Of a DNA stretch of 14,985 nucleotides, positions 9,401-14,740 are shown piece after piece. Position 1 is the stretch's first letter. Each line of letters begins with the position of its first letter. Below the pieces are notes generated by a model that was not told where the DNA came from, ran no database searches, and worked only from the letters and a program-made list of their open reading frames with translations. A program made the translations under genes and the position numbers. Source of the stretch: Acanthaster planci (taxonomy: Eukaryota; Echinodermata; Asteroidea; Valvatida; Acanthasteridae); contig NW_019091403.1 in assembly GCF_001949145.1 (NCBI RefSeq), positions 984,655-999,639 on the forward strand. The letters are read 5' to 3'.

Positions 9401-12400
9401 TCCCCCTTGCGTGAGCTGTCTGGGGACCTTCGGCATTCACCGCCCATGTTTTTCTGCTTCCCCTGGTATTCAGGTCAGCTGGTTGATCCACTAGGTTCAT
9501 CGAGGATGTCAGGTCTTTAGTGGACAGATTTGCAGGTTTTGCTCTTGTCAAATGTTGACTCAAATATCACGTTTGGGGCTGGAGGACTTAGAGGAGTTCC
9601 CCTCGTGATCTGACCTCTGTCAGATTACAACACAGAAATGACTTTGCCGAGAAATTGTGACAATGGCAGGAATCGAACTTCCAACTGTCAAAATGCCATG
9701 AAGGTTTGCTACTATTAAAATGAGCTATATCCAGCAATCTAGGAATTAAAAAGTTCCCCATGTTGATCAAATCTTCTTGAGATTAGAGACAGAAATTGCT
9801 TTGCAGAGGAGTTTTGACTAATGCTGGAATTGCACGTGCGACTGTCAAAATACCATCTTCGTTCTCTGCTATTAAACTGAGCTAATCTAGCAGTCTAGGA
9901 ACTACAGAATGTCGATCAGACCTACTTGAGACTTGAGACAAAAATTGCTTTGCAGAGGAGTTTTGACTAATGCTGGAATCAAACCTCCAACTGTTGAAAT
10001 GCCATCTTCATTCTCTGCTATTAAACTGATTTATATCTAAACCTGTGGTGACACTGGGCATGATATTCATGGCTGAGGCTTCAAAGAACACACATGCTTA
10101 TGCAAGCCACTGGCTAATAACTATAACCATTAGACAAGCCTAAGACTAGTAGACATAGCCTCGTCTCTCCCAACCAATGATAATGTTCTTGGGTACGAAT
10201 GGTTTAGTTGGTTGAGCACCTGTGCATTCTTCCAAAGGTAATGAGTTACAGGCTTACTACACTCAGATGTCTTCATTTCAGTTCTATAACTTGCATTTAC
10301 CTTTCATGCTGTGATACTTTAGAGGTAACTTTTGTTGGGTATTGTGCAAAGATATTTTGTGATTGTAGATGACACTAGAGGGCAGTATTGATGAGACCAT
10401 TAGTCCAGATACCAATTCATTAGGAAACCTTTTTTTTTGATACCTTCCAGTGCCACACTTTTCACTTCCATGCTTCCTTTGATAACATTAATAAGATCTC
10501 TGGAGCATCCTGCAAGGGATTAATATCACCTGGCATGAAATACAGGGTCTGTCAGCTCCAATTTGCCAGCCGCCCGTTGGCTGACGTCTTTGTGGTTTCT
10601 CACAGCTGGTCCTGGGTTCCGTTTCAAAACATTGGGCCCAGACGCGTGGCTCTGTCATGTTGTTGGCAAGTCCTCCGACTTGTCTGTCGACCAAGGGGAA
10701 ATCTTAATGCTTAACCCTATTAGCTTTTAACTTTTAACCCGTAGTAGTTAGATATCACAGTTGAAGCTGTGGCCTCTATGTGACATTTGAGAGCATTTCG
10801 TGTTCTTTGCACTTGAAAACTTCATGAAATCCAGACGTGGATATTGCAACGGATGTTGCATTTTAACAAAATGACAAATTTAATTGGGTGCAAGTTGAGC
10901 TCTCATAAGCTTCCTGGATGGCTTTAATACAAGTGTGCTGGACTTTTGCCAGTTTGTCCTACGGGATGTGTTTCAATCAGAAAGTAAGACATTCCGGAAA
11001 CGATGGCAATTAGGGTTTTTCTTGTGTTCATTTCAAGTCTTAGTTTTGCAATATTTTGAAAAGAAATATTTGTTCTCTTTCACCAGTCTGTGTTTTGTGT
11101 CTTTAATTGAGTTCAAAACAAGACCGACAAAGTGGTGTGGTTGTAGCAAGTCTGACTGATCAATATCCTTCAACAAACTGGTTGTGATCATCCTTTTGGC
11201 AGTCACATGTTTTCTACAGTTTGTGGCTTCCAGTGAACCACGGCTTTTCTTGATATGCCCTTTATTGGGATAGTAGCTTTTATCTAAGAGCCACCTGCTA
11301 ACCCTTGGTGATTCTCCTTGCAGATCATGATTAGGTCCAAATCTCGTACATGCATGGTTCTAACAAAATTGTCTTGGGAGATGACTACTTTTTTACGACC
11401 ACTTCTTTTTTAGGTCGGGGGATGTCAGCAAAATTGGTTGCAATTCTCTAGAATGTTTTGAATGTTTCATGATTTAAGAATTTTTGAAGAAAAATAAATG
11501 GGAATGTTTGATTAATTAACCACTTGCTGCCGGGTGCCGTAGGAAATGCAGTGTCTAAAAACAGGCGATTTTCAATATGTTTGGTTTTCAAAAATCTTCA
11601 AAAATTTATACCTTTTTTCCTCAACGCCTAAATCCCATCCAGTGACTGTCTGGTGGCTACTCTAATCTAACAGACTATTGATGCCCGAGTATTTCAGCCA
11701 GGCCTGCTGTCTTGTAAAAAGAGCCCAGATTGTGTGGTGTCACATAAGTTTCTTTTGTTCCCAATCTTTCAAAACAATGAGGGATTTCTTCCACTATTGA
11801 CAACTGAAAAATGTTGGCAATTCCCAGCAGCTTGGTCTTTTGTAACAAGACCCAGTGCTCTTGTCCAATTTCAGGCACCCTGGCTATGTGTACAAACCCA
11901 AGGTACCCGACAACGGGCTCCCCGGCACGGACGTATATAAAAAAAACCTGGACTTGCAACGCCTTTGTATGAAAAAGAAGCCAACCAGCGGCCATTTTAC
12001 CGAGCCGAATACAAAGGCGTGGGTTGGCTCCCTACTATTGACGTCAGGAAGAAGAAAGGCGGGCATTANCCGGCAGCAAGCGGTTAAAGACGGGACGGGC
12101 ACCATGAGGGGCATAGTATCTGAATACTCCTTGACTTTCATTCTCAGGAAATTGGCTTGCCATCAACTCTACTAAGAACTCACTGTCCAACAGTTTAAAT
12201 ACTTTCTCAACACGTTGAATCCTCCTTTTATTTCTCTGTTCCTCAGACACCCAGTTGCATTCACTGCCTACTTTGTCGCTGGCAGTGACCAGGAGTTCAC
12301 TGTCAGCCCACAGTCCGGGGAACTCAAGCCCCTAGGGACCAGCGGCACGCTGGTAACAGTCGGCTTCAAACCAAAGATCTACGGCAAGAGCTACCAGGCC

Positions 12401-13770
12401 AAGCTAGTAGTGCAGGTAAACATGAACATTGCTGAGGTCTAGAAGTTTTAGATCTCCAAACCAGAAATGCTGAATATTTAACAGGCTTGGTGGATGGTAC
12501 TGTGGCTTAAGATTTAAATAATGATTCACAGAGCCCTGCCTCCAAATACCTTTTGCCCCGCCCCCATTCTGACTGCAGTATTCCCTAGTAATGAACCTCA
12601 TATCTTTAGCTTTATTTGATGAGTGTGATCTTTTTCAGTTTCCCTGAAATGTTCTTGATCCCCATCGGCATTGTTGCCATTGAAATGTTAAGAGTTTGGC
12701 ACTATTAGAGTAACCGACAACAGGGAATTTTGCAGGATCCAAACAGAGAGTTTGATTCAGCAAAGTGCTTGATGCAGAAAGTGGTTTTTTTTTTCCATGG
12801 TCACTTTTTCTCCCCCCCAGTGTCATCACTAAAATGTCTCATAAGCACAGAAGACATTAACATACAATACAACTGTTCAGTCACAGTTGGTGCAGTCTTG
12901 GGAAAATTAGGCAGCCCTCCACTACCCCCGTTTTCCTTCTTCTTAGATTTCCCGCAAGCTCCTCTTGGAACTAGTCCAGCCACCAGTCTTTGGCTCAGGT
13001 GCTTACCAATATGAGAGACACTCCACATTTTCTTTCCATGTCCATGAAATACACTTTGCCAATTCTATGATAAACTAAAGGGATAACTTTTTTTTTATTA
13101 AAACAACAATTTTTTTTACAGGATCACAGAGAGATCCACAGGGCAGAAATGGGCAGTGTTTAAGACATGGCTCCTGTGTACAATGTAATCTTTTTGAATG
13201 CCTTTCACTTCAGACTGCTTTTTTAAAGAGGTATCCATACTTACGGGCCCTTTGTAGTAGAAATTTCACAATTGTTTGTTTAAAGGCAATTTGACATGTC
13301 TACAAATTCATAAGATTCCCTTGTAAAATGGAAAGAAACAGATTTAAAAAGGTTTTGGATGCATTTTATTGCACAATTCCCAGGTAAACGTAGAAATGAA
13401 TATTCCTCAACTGTTTAAAAAATCGCAATTTTGCCATTTTGGCCAAATTGTGACTTTCTCCCAACATTCACAAAGATCTGGTGAAATACGATCAGCCTTT
13501 TATGAGCCATAGTCTTGAGAATATCACACTCTTGATGACCATTTCCCTGATGTCATTCTTCAGACTGCCGACATGCAGTGGACTTATTCCCTAGTGGGTG
13601 TAACCCCCGAGTACGTCCCACCAACAGGCCAATCCCAACGGCCCATCGCTGGACCCCACACTAGTGGGACGCGACACAGCAAACCGAGGAACTACGTCCT
13701 GGAGAATCTGAAACTGACCACGACTGCAGTGTCTTCGCCCATCAAAGGAGCGCCCATTAACATGAAGTAA
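223..13770 (+). CDS. CFAP47: CFAP47-like ciliary central-apparatus protein, C-terminal part (14 exons, 5' incomplete)
   Basis: Join of 223-426, 786-991, 1475-1618, 2864-2982, 3275-3484, 3718-4095, 4526-4745, 5585-5846, 6606-6864, 7029-7300, 7694-7865, 8422-8583, 12247-12415 and 13564-13770. Seen: every internal border is AG/GT, all phases agree, and the 2984 coding bases give two leading bases, 993 codons and a TAA. The translation is a run of about eight beta-rich Ig-like (ASH/MSP-type) repeats with little low-complexity sequence, apart from a Ser/Asp-rich linker near residues 295-325. Family knowledge: CFAP47 is a very large (about 3,200 residues in human) Hydin-like protein with many ASH domains and a calponin-homology region. 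It acts in the central apparatus of motile cilia and sperm flagella, and human variants cause sperm-tail defects. This piece would be the last third. The name rests on recalled motifs such as IRWLYPIHGIPE and VSSPIKGAP; another Hydin-type protein is the main alternative. No promoter or start is in the window. Confidence 0.82.
427..785 (+). other. Intron between exons 1 and 2
   Basis: Phase 1 intron, gtagaa..aatag. AT-rich. I see no gene, RNA or clear repeat in it; the short minus-strand open frame across 383-652 has no protein-like character. Confidence 0.8.
786..991 (+). CDS. CFAP47: CFAP47-like exon 2 of window
   Basis: The acceptor is ttggccaatag and the donor is ctg|gtaagc. The exon enters in phase 1 (a split Gly codon with the previous exon) and leaves in phase 0. 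It encodes residues 69-136. VSLPVKFTPKSAGHYPC and the following RVVL strand are the typical closing strands of an ASH/MSP-like repeat (an F-x-P residue pattern, then a hydrophobic strand). AAHIEFTAPVHQSVSQEIPL opens the next repeat. The ATG at 758 lies in the intron and is not a start. Confidence 0.85.
992..1474 (+). other. Intron between exons 2 and 3
   Basis: Phase 0 intron, gtaagc..ccag. AT-rich with nothing recognisable; the minus-strand open frame around 1145-1441 is low-complexity chance sequence. Confidence 0.8.
1475..1618 (+). CDS. CFAP47: CFAP47-like exon 3 of window
   Basis: The acceptor is ccatccag and the donor is tct|gtaagt, a near-consensus 5' splice site. The exon is phase 0 on both sides and encodes residues 137-184. 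GQGFYGPPFILAKAM followed by IYPLMFRPAYET is the middle of the second Ig-like repeat, with the Y-P-L-x-F-x-P signature of ASH-type domains. The open frame upstream of 1475 runs through the polypyrimidine tract and reads unlike the protein, so it is not coding. Confidence 0.87.
1619..2863 (+). other. Intron between exons 3 and 4
   Basis: Phase 0 intron, gtaagt..catcag, 1.2 kb. It holds short open frames on both strands (2179-2373, 2370-2567) with no family resemblance. A small hairpin lies near 2055 (gtggtaaaacccac). The stretch 2160-2560 is less AT-rich and could be an old repeat, but I cannot name it. Confidence 0.75.
2864..2982 (+). CDS. CFAP47: CFAP47-like exon 4 of window (shortest exon)
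   Basis: The acceptor is ctttctccatcag and the donor is tc|gtaagt. It enters in phase 0 and leaves in phase 2. No ATG precedes this frame. It encodes residues 185-223 plus a split Ser. GKLVLTNSEDGTEHHFRL runs straight on from the LVS at the end of the previous exon to close the second Ig-like repeat, so I see no room for a missed exon in the 1.2-kb intron between them. The exon ends with LDHVVLECQARQS, the linker into the next repeat. Confidence 0.85.
3040..3177 (+). repeat. Minisatellite, period about 23 bp, in intron 4
   Basis: A 21-bp unit (starting gaacacaggctgg and ending tcccaatt) occurs identically at 3134-3154 and 3157-3177 with two bases between. Further left are degraded units: gggaacacaggctg at 3040-3053, then ccggctg-containing units near 3069 and 3116. 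The whole tract sits in the 292-bp intron between exons 4 and 5 and leaves the splice sites clear. Confidence 0.75.
3275..3484 (+). CDS. CFAP47: CFAP47-like exon 5 of window
   Basis: The acceptor is ctaacgcag and the donor is tcaa|gtaagc. Phase 2 on both sides; the split codons are Ser and Lys. It encodes residues 225-293. VIRVPNVTQQKLTYRAVSDL, the VTVLSGKEADYTITVSPWKR stretch and TFRGILSFIAG are the alternating strands of a third Ig-like repeat. The methionine codon at 3276 follows the split codon directly and is internal. Confidence 0.87.
3718..4095 (+). CDS. CFAP47: CFAP47-like exon 6 of window (longest exon)
   Basis: The acceptor is gtctccacag; the donor aag|gtgcga is weaker than the others but gives the right phase. 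Phase 2 on both sides. It encodes residues 295-419 plus a split Ser. It begins with a polar, Ser/Asp-rich linker (about 30 residues, probably unstructured), then YRVWYSIEVRC ends the third repeat. RNIDILCAAQSAVVMEVEIF with TPGQKKMYQLVYAPAIVG makes up most of the fourth Ig-like repeat. Confidence 0.87.
4096..4525 (+). other. Intron between exons 6 and 7
   Basis: Phase 2 intron, gtgcga..ttttcag. Nothing recognisable; the + strand open frames at 4062-4286 and 4208-4501 are a frame-shifted exon tail and chance intron sequence. Confidence 0.75.
4526..4745 (+). CDS. CFAP47: CFAP47-like exon 7 of window
   Basis: The acceptor is tcctgcttttcag and the donor is aag|gtattg. It enters in phase 2 and leaves in phase 0. 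It encodes residues 421-493. LIFQNETVGEFWYTLSLTAE closes the fourth repeat; the E-F-W-Y-x-L-x-L motif is one of the stretches that suggested CFAP47. IECELGKWNWQFISLSNPT starts the fifth repeat. Confidence 0.88.
4746..5584 (+). other. Intron between exons 7 and 8
   Basis: Phase 0 intron, gtattg..tacccag. Its first half carries the inverted-repeat element at 4876-5064. The remainder (5065-5584) is AT-rich and shows no gene. Confidence 0.8.
4876..5064. mobile_element. Short TIR element (MITE), TTAA-type
   Basis: The ends are imperfect inverted repeats: the left reads TTAACCCCTTCACAACGG and the right, reverse-complemented, reads TTGACCCCTTCGCTACGG (15 of 18 identical). GACTGCT also lies subterminally on both sides. 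The outer tetramers are TTAA and TCAA, suggesting a TTAA target duplication with one mutation. At 189 bp it has no coding capacity. TTAA targets are typical of piggyBac-like transposons; assignment to that superfamily is an inference. Confidence 0.65.
5585..5846 (+). CDS. CFAP47: CFAP47-like exon 8 of window
   Basis: The acceptor is gatacccag and the donor is actg|gtaagc. It enters in phase 0 and leaves in phase 1. It encodes residues 494-580. LEIPIQFMPSSLG, then VAFSCEQLGDWVFMASGTG, ends the fifth Ig-like repeat. VSVSAILGSNTSLIIPFRNP with SVLIDVVLT begins the sixth; the I-P-F-x-N-P motif is common at the start of such domains. Confidence 0.88.
5847..6605 (+). other. Intron between exons 8 and 9
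   Basis: Phase 1 intron, gtaagc..cacacag. It contains a dispersed-repeat copy at 5976-6035; the rest is anonymous AT-rich sequence without a coding signal. Confidence 0.8.
5976..6035 (-). repeat. Dispersed repeat, copy A (inverse of 14041-14100)
   Basis: Its reverse complement reads through gcagtgcacgtgt, then tggtttaaactgaa, then tcacacttc, the same order and spacing as on the + strand at 14041-14100, with about ten differences over 60 bp. The core gcagtgcacgtg is partly palindromic. Confidence 0.75.
6606..6864 (+). CDS. CFAP47: CFAP47-like exon 9 of window (two possible acceptors)
   Basis: Acceptor AG at 6604-6605 (caccatcacacag) behind a T-rich tract; the donor is ggag|gtaggt. It enters in phase 1 and leaves in phase 2. 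A second AG at 6613-6614 also keeps the frame and would drop three residues (DNT or NTD, equivalent at the join). It encodes residues 582-666 plus a split Arg. SAFCLLLKHTTGIPV and LDIPLTFAPDSMRLHEALCV continue the sixth Ig-like repeat. The last dozen residues (PCRDPDHPHSRR) are polar and look less like the family, but the frame and phase run on correctly into the next exon. Confidence 0.82.
7029..7300 (+). CDS. CFAP47: CFAP47-like exon 10 of window (carries the PIHGIPE signature)
   Basis: The acceptor is ttttactccag and the donor is gaag|gtattt. It enters in phase 2 and leaves in phase 1. It encodes residues 668-757. GLRDIRWLYPIHGIPESQPV is the strongest CFAP47-like signature in the window. 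AVISCQARSRIEERLEVSLTG starts the seventh repeat. The rest is a polar, probably flexible linker rich in Ser, Thr and Arg (TTRAVTPKGLEKAHTTDG). Confidence 0.87.
7301..7693 (+). other. Intron between exons 10 and 11
   Basis: Phase 1 intron, gtattt..tcccag. It holds a (TA)6 run at 7379-7390. Two similar ggcac..gcctg..ctat segments around 7354-7382 and 7405-7423 hint at an old local duplication. No gene seen. Confidence 0.75.
7694..7865 (+). CDS. CFAP47: CFAP47-like exon 11 of window
   Basis: The acceptor is tttcttcccag and the donor is tgaa|gtgagt. It enters in phase 1 and leaves in phase 2. It encodes residues 759-814. REFSFDVLYGDEEAEAHLEN is acidic. VSLNLVRKQRDKLSGIVRLV followed by FNVVFAPFKVM gives the middle strands of the seventh repeat. 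The apparent stop right after ATGAAG is the TGA inside the donor site gtgagt, not translation termination. Confidence 0.88.
7866..8421 (+). other. Intron between exons 11 and 12
   Basis: Phase 2 intron, gtgagt..gcacag. AT-rich, nothing recognisable. The + strand open frame 8328-8600 overlaps exon 12 in the wrong frame. Confidence 0.8.
8422..8583 (+). CDS. CFAP47: CFAP47-like exon 12 of window (frame without ATG)
   Basis: The acceptor is tgttctttgcacag and the donor is gcaag|gtgagt. Phase 2 on both sides. The coding frame starts at 8423 and has no methionine, so ATG-based ORF finding reports a different frame here. It encodes residues 816-868: HDVQLCVTAATGGVWRYPLR followed by FTSTEP closes the seventh repeat, and DDVITIESVGLNKESSVGFR opens the eighth. 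The fit of phase, splice sites and domain rhythm on both sides makes this a secure exon. Confidence 0.87.
9629..10040 (-). repeat. Three tandem tRNA-derived SINE units (minus strand)
   Basis: Three related units begin at about 9629, 9787 and 9935 (steps of about 157 and 149 bp). Units 2 and 3 share a long near-identical block (gaaattgctttgcagagg in unit 2, then agttttgactaatgctgg in both). Read on the minus strand each has Pol III-like boxes. B-box: agttcgattcc (9679-9669) in unit 1 and ggtttgattcc (9985-9975) in unit 3. A-box: tggatatagctcat (9733-9720) in unit 1 and tagattagctcagt (9889-9876) in unit 2. Unit 2 has lost its B-box and unit 3 its A-box. It is inferred to be a SINE that expanded in tandem. 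Confidence 0.7.
10195..10255 (+). repeat. tRNA-like fragment with A-box only
   Basis: tggtttagttgg at 10200-10211 followed by ttgagcacctgtgc closely resembles the D-arm half of a tRNA and its A-box. Where a B-box should be (about 10240-10255) the sequence is gtaatgagttacagg, too far from GGTTCGANTCC to function. A decayed SINE head is the likeliest reading. Confidence 0.4.
10372..10386 (+). promoter_or_regulatory. Possible CTCF-type binding motif
   Basis: acactagagggcagt matches the core of the known CTCF consensus (CCACYAGRKGGCR) at 12 of 13 positions. It is a single motif inside an intron; the match may be chance or part of a repeat. Confidence 0.35.
11516..12087. mobile_element. TTAA-flanked TIR element with captured coding-like DNA
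   Basis: The left end TTAACCACTTGCTGCCGG (11516-11533) and the right end, reverse-complemented, TTAACCGCTTGCTGCCGG (12087-12070) differ at one base of 18. Both outer tetramers are TTAA, as expected for a piggyBac-type target duplication. The termini also resemble those of the 4876-5064 element (TTAACC-CTT...CGG). No transposase is visible. The right half (11875-12066) holds a splice acceptor and protein-like sequence. One unresolved base (N at 12069) adjoins the right TIR. Confidence 0.65.
11875..12066 (+). pseudogene. Unidentified exon-like fragment, frame broken at an A8 run
   Basis: A good acceptor (ctcttgtccaatttcag, ending 11874) is followed by HPGYVYKPKVPDNGLPGTDV in the frame of 11876 up to the A8 run at 11939-11946. 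After that run the protein-like text moves to another frame (11941): PGLATPLYEKEANQRPFY, then RAEYKGVGWLPTIDVRKKK, reaching the right TIR of the enclosing element. Both parts have the Gly/Pro/aromatic composition of a real protein, unlike the other intronic open frames. I do not recognise the family. It may be a captured, decayed exon; an assembly error in the A-run would also explain the split. No clear donor site follows. Confidence 0.4.
12247..12415 (+). CDS. CFAP47: CFAP47-like exon 13 of window
   Basis: The acceptor is tctctgttcctcag and the donor is cag|gtaaac. It enters in phase 2 and leaves in phase 0. It encodes residues 870-925. HPVAFTAYFVAGSDQEFTVS, SGELKPLGTSGTLVTVGFKP and KSYQAKLVVQ are the core of the eighth Ig-like repeat and follow directly on exon 12 despite the 3.7-kb intron. 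The F-x-P followed by Y-G-K-x-Y-x-A pattern is typical of the family. Confidence 0.88.
12416..13563 (+). other. Intron between exons 13 and 14
   Basis: Phase 0 intron of 1.15 kb, gtaaac..cttcag. AT-rich with several T runs. A GC-box-like gccccgccccc at 12554-12564 stands alone. A stretch at about 13430-13460 (ttttggccaaatt..gactttctcc) resembles part of the repeat at the right edge (14870-14896). No gene seen. Confidence 0.8.
13564..13770 (+). CDS. CFAP47: CFAP47-like last exon, with stop codon
   Basis: The acceptor is cattcttcag. It enters in phase 0 and ends at TAA 13768-13770. It encodes residues 926-993. TADMQWTYSLVGVTPEYVPP is the final strand after the eighth repeat. The tail is basic and polar, with RNYVLENLKLTTTAVSSPIK and GAP near the end, which matches how I recall CFAP47 ending. 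A poly(A) signal lies about 90 bases downstream. Note that aa|gtaagc over the stop also resembles a donor site, so a further exon cannot be fully excluded. Confidence 0.85.
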   Translation, partial: TADMQWTYSLVGVTPEYVPPTGQSQRPIAGPHTSGTRHSKPRNYVLENLKLTTTAVSSPIKGAPINMK

Positions 13771-13880
13771 GCCTGGAAAAATGTAAGATTGGATGGGAAC
13801 TGATTGTGTGGTGTATATAGAACCTTCTTTCACTGTGAAACGATATTGTTATTTGTAAATAAACTTGTGCATATTCTATG
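13771..13880 (+). other. 3' untranslated region (approximate end)
   Basis: Sequence between the TAA and the expected cleavage point. It has stops in all frames and no second coding signal. The end is estimated at 10-25 bases after the poly(A) signal; a CA dinucleotide at 13870-13871 is a possible cleavage site, and a T/G-rich stretch follows at about 13888-13910. Confidence 0.6.
13858..13863 (+). terminator. Poly(A) signal AATAAA
   Basis: A canonical AATAAA hexamer 88 bases after the stop codon, with T/G-rich sequence downstream. It is placed where a short 3' UTR would end, and supports 13564-13770 as the terminal exon. Confidence 0.7.
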
Positions 13881-13910
13881 AAGATGGTATTGGTTTAAAC
13901 TGTTGTCTAT

Positions 13911-14108
13911 CCGGTTCGTAAGTGACTTCGTCACAAAGGCAAACGCGCCACGATTCGCCAGCTCTCATCAGACAATCGCTGAAGGTGCACGTTAACTTCC
14001 AGTTCCGTGGTTCCATGTAAACAGCGATCAATGCATGTAACCCTATATGCAGTGCACGTGTACATTGGGCTTGGTTTAAACTGAAGTGATGTCACACTTC
14101 TGAACCGG
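13911..14108. mobile_element. Small TIR element (MITE candidate) just past the poly(A) site
   Basis: The left end starts ccggttcgtaagtgac and then ttcgtcac; the right end reverse-complemented starts ccggttcagaagtgtgac and then atcac. This is an imperfect inverted repeat of about 24 bp. The length is 198 bp with no coding capacity. No target-site duplication is evident. Its right half contains copy B of the dispersed repeat found inverted in intron 8. Confidence 0.55.
14041..14100 (+). repeat. Dispersed repeat, copy B
   Basis: Matches the reverse complement of 5976-6035 over about 60 bp (core gcagtgcacgtgt, then ggtttaaactgaa, then tcacacttc). It forms the right part of the TIR element here. 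The string ttggtttaaactg also occurs at 13890-13902, just outside that element. Confidence 0.75.
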
Positions 14109-14740
14109 AGCAAGTAAGGTGTTTCATGCAAATGTTGTTTTCAGCTCTTTCTCATGTCTGTCTTTGGAAGACTTTTAGGCAATAGGACAAGGATAATATA
14201 CATATTTATATCTCGAAAGGATGCATTTCTCTTGTCTCTCTCTGTTATTTTGTCTTTATTCACAAAGAATGTAATGAGTGGGCCACAAAAAGTTGGAGAT
14301 TAGGAAGAGAAATTAATTTCAAATACAGAATTAACCATTGGGGAGGCGGGCATGAGACAGTGTTTGCCTTCAAAGATATTGCAATGTCCATTTCTTTTTA
14401 AAGCTCACATATAGTTTTTGTTGTTTGTATTGGTTTTTCATGAAACTATTTTGGTGTAACTGCCTTCTGGTTTTGAAAATCTCCCTTGTACATATCAAAT
14501 GTTCCTCGATGTATAATTGCACTATACTTTGTGTTTAGGTTCTTCTGTCAAACTTGATGCAAACTTAAATTACCTGTCATTTTTGTCATTCACCAAAAAT
14601 TGATTAACTGGCCATTAAAATTAAGATTTCAAAATCCGTCCACTATTTGGGGGAAAAATGAGTGCATTGAGAATGTTTGTTTTCAGTGAGAAAGTTTGTA
14701 TTTATGTCTTTATCCCTCTCTGAATTTGTTGATAGCGGCA

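Larger units (their letters stand above)
8584..12246 (+). other. Large intron between exons 12 and 13, repeat-rich
   Basis: Phase 2 intron of 3.66 kb, the longest here, gtgagt..cctcag. In order: a C10-A8 run at 8835-8852; anonymous sequence to about 9620 (9200-9560 is less AT-rich, no family recognised); the tRNA-derived tandem units 9629-10040; a tRNA-like A-box at 10200; a CTCF-like motif at 10372; anonymous sequence 10440-11500; and the TTAA element 11516-12087. The phases of exons 12 and 13 agree, so no CFAP47 exon is missing inside. Confidence 0.8.

Noticed and set aside
9216-9494. Plus-strand open frame of 92 residues in the large intron, as a nested gene
   Set aside because: Cys/Trp/His-rich chance composition, no recognisable motif, no promoter or splice support.
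10488-10694. Minus-strand open frame of 68 residues
   Set aside because: Short, no family resemblance, and no support from splice sites or neighbouring frames.
11855-12175. Open frame of about 106 residues as an extra CFAP47 exon (its acceptor is phase-compatible with exon 12)
   Set aside because: Exon 12 continues directly into exon 13 in domain sequence; this segment has no usable donor, breaks frame at the A8 run, and lies inside a TIR element.
12554-12564. GC-box-like motif as a promoter for a downstream gene
   Set aside because: Isolated motif within an intron; no start-site context and no gene begins after it in the window.
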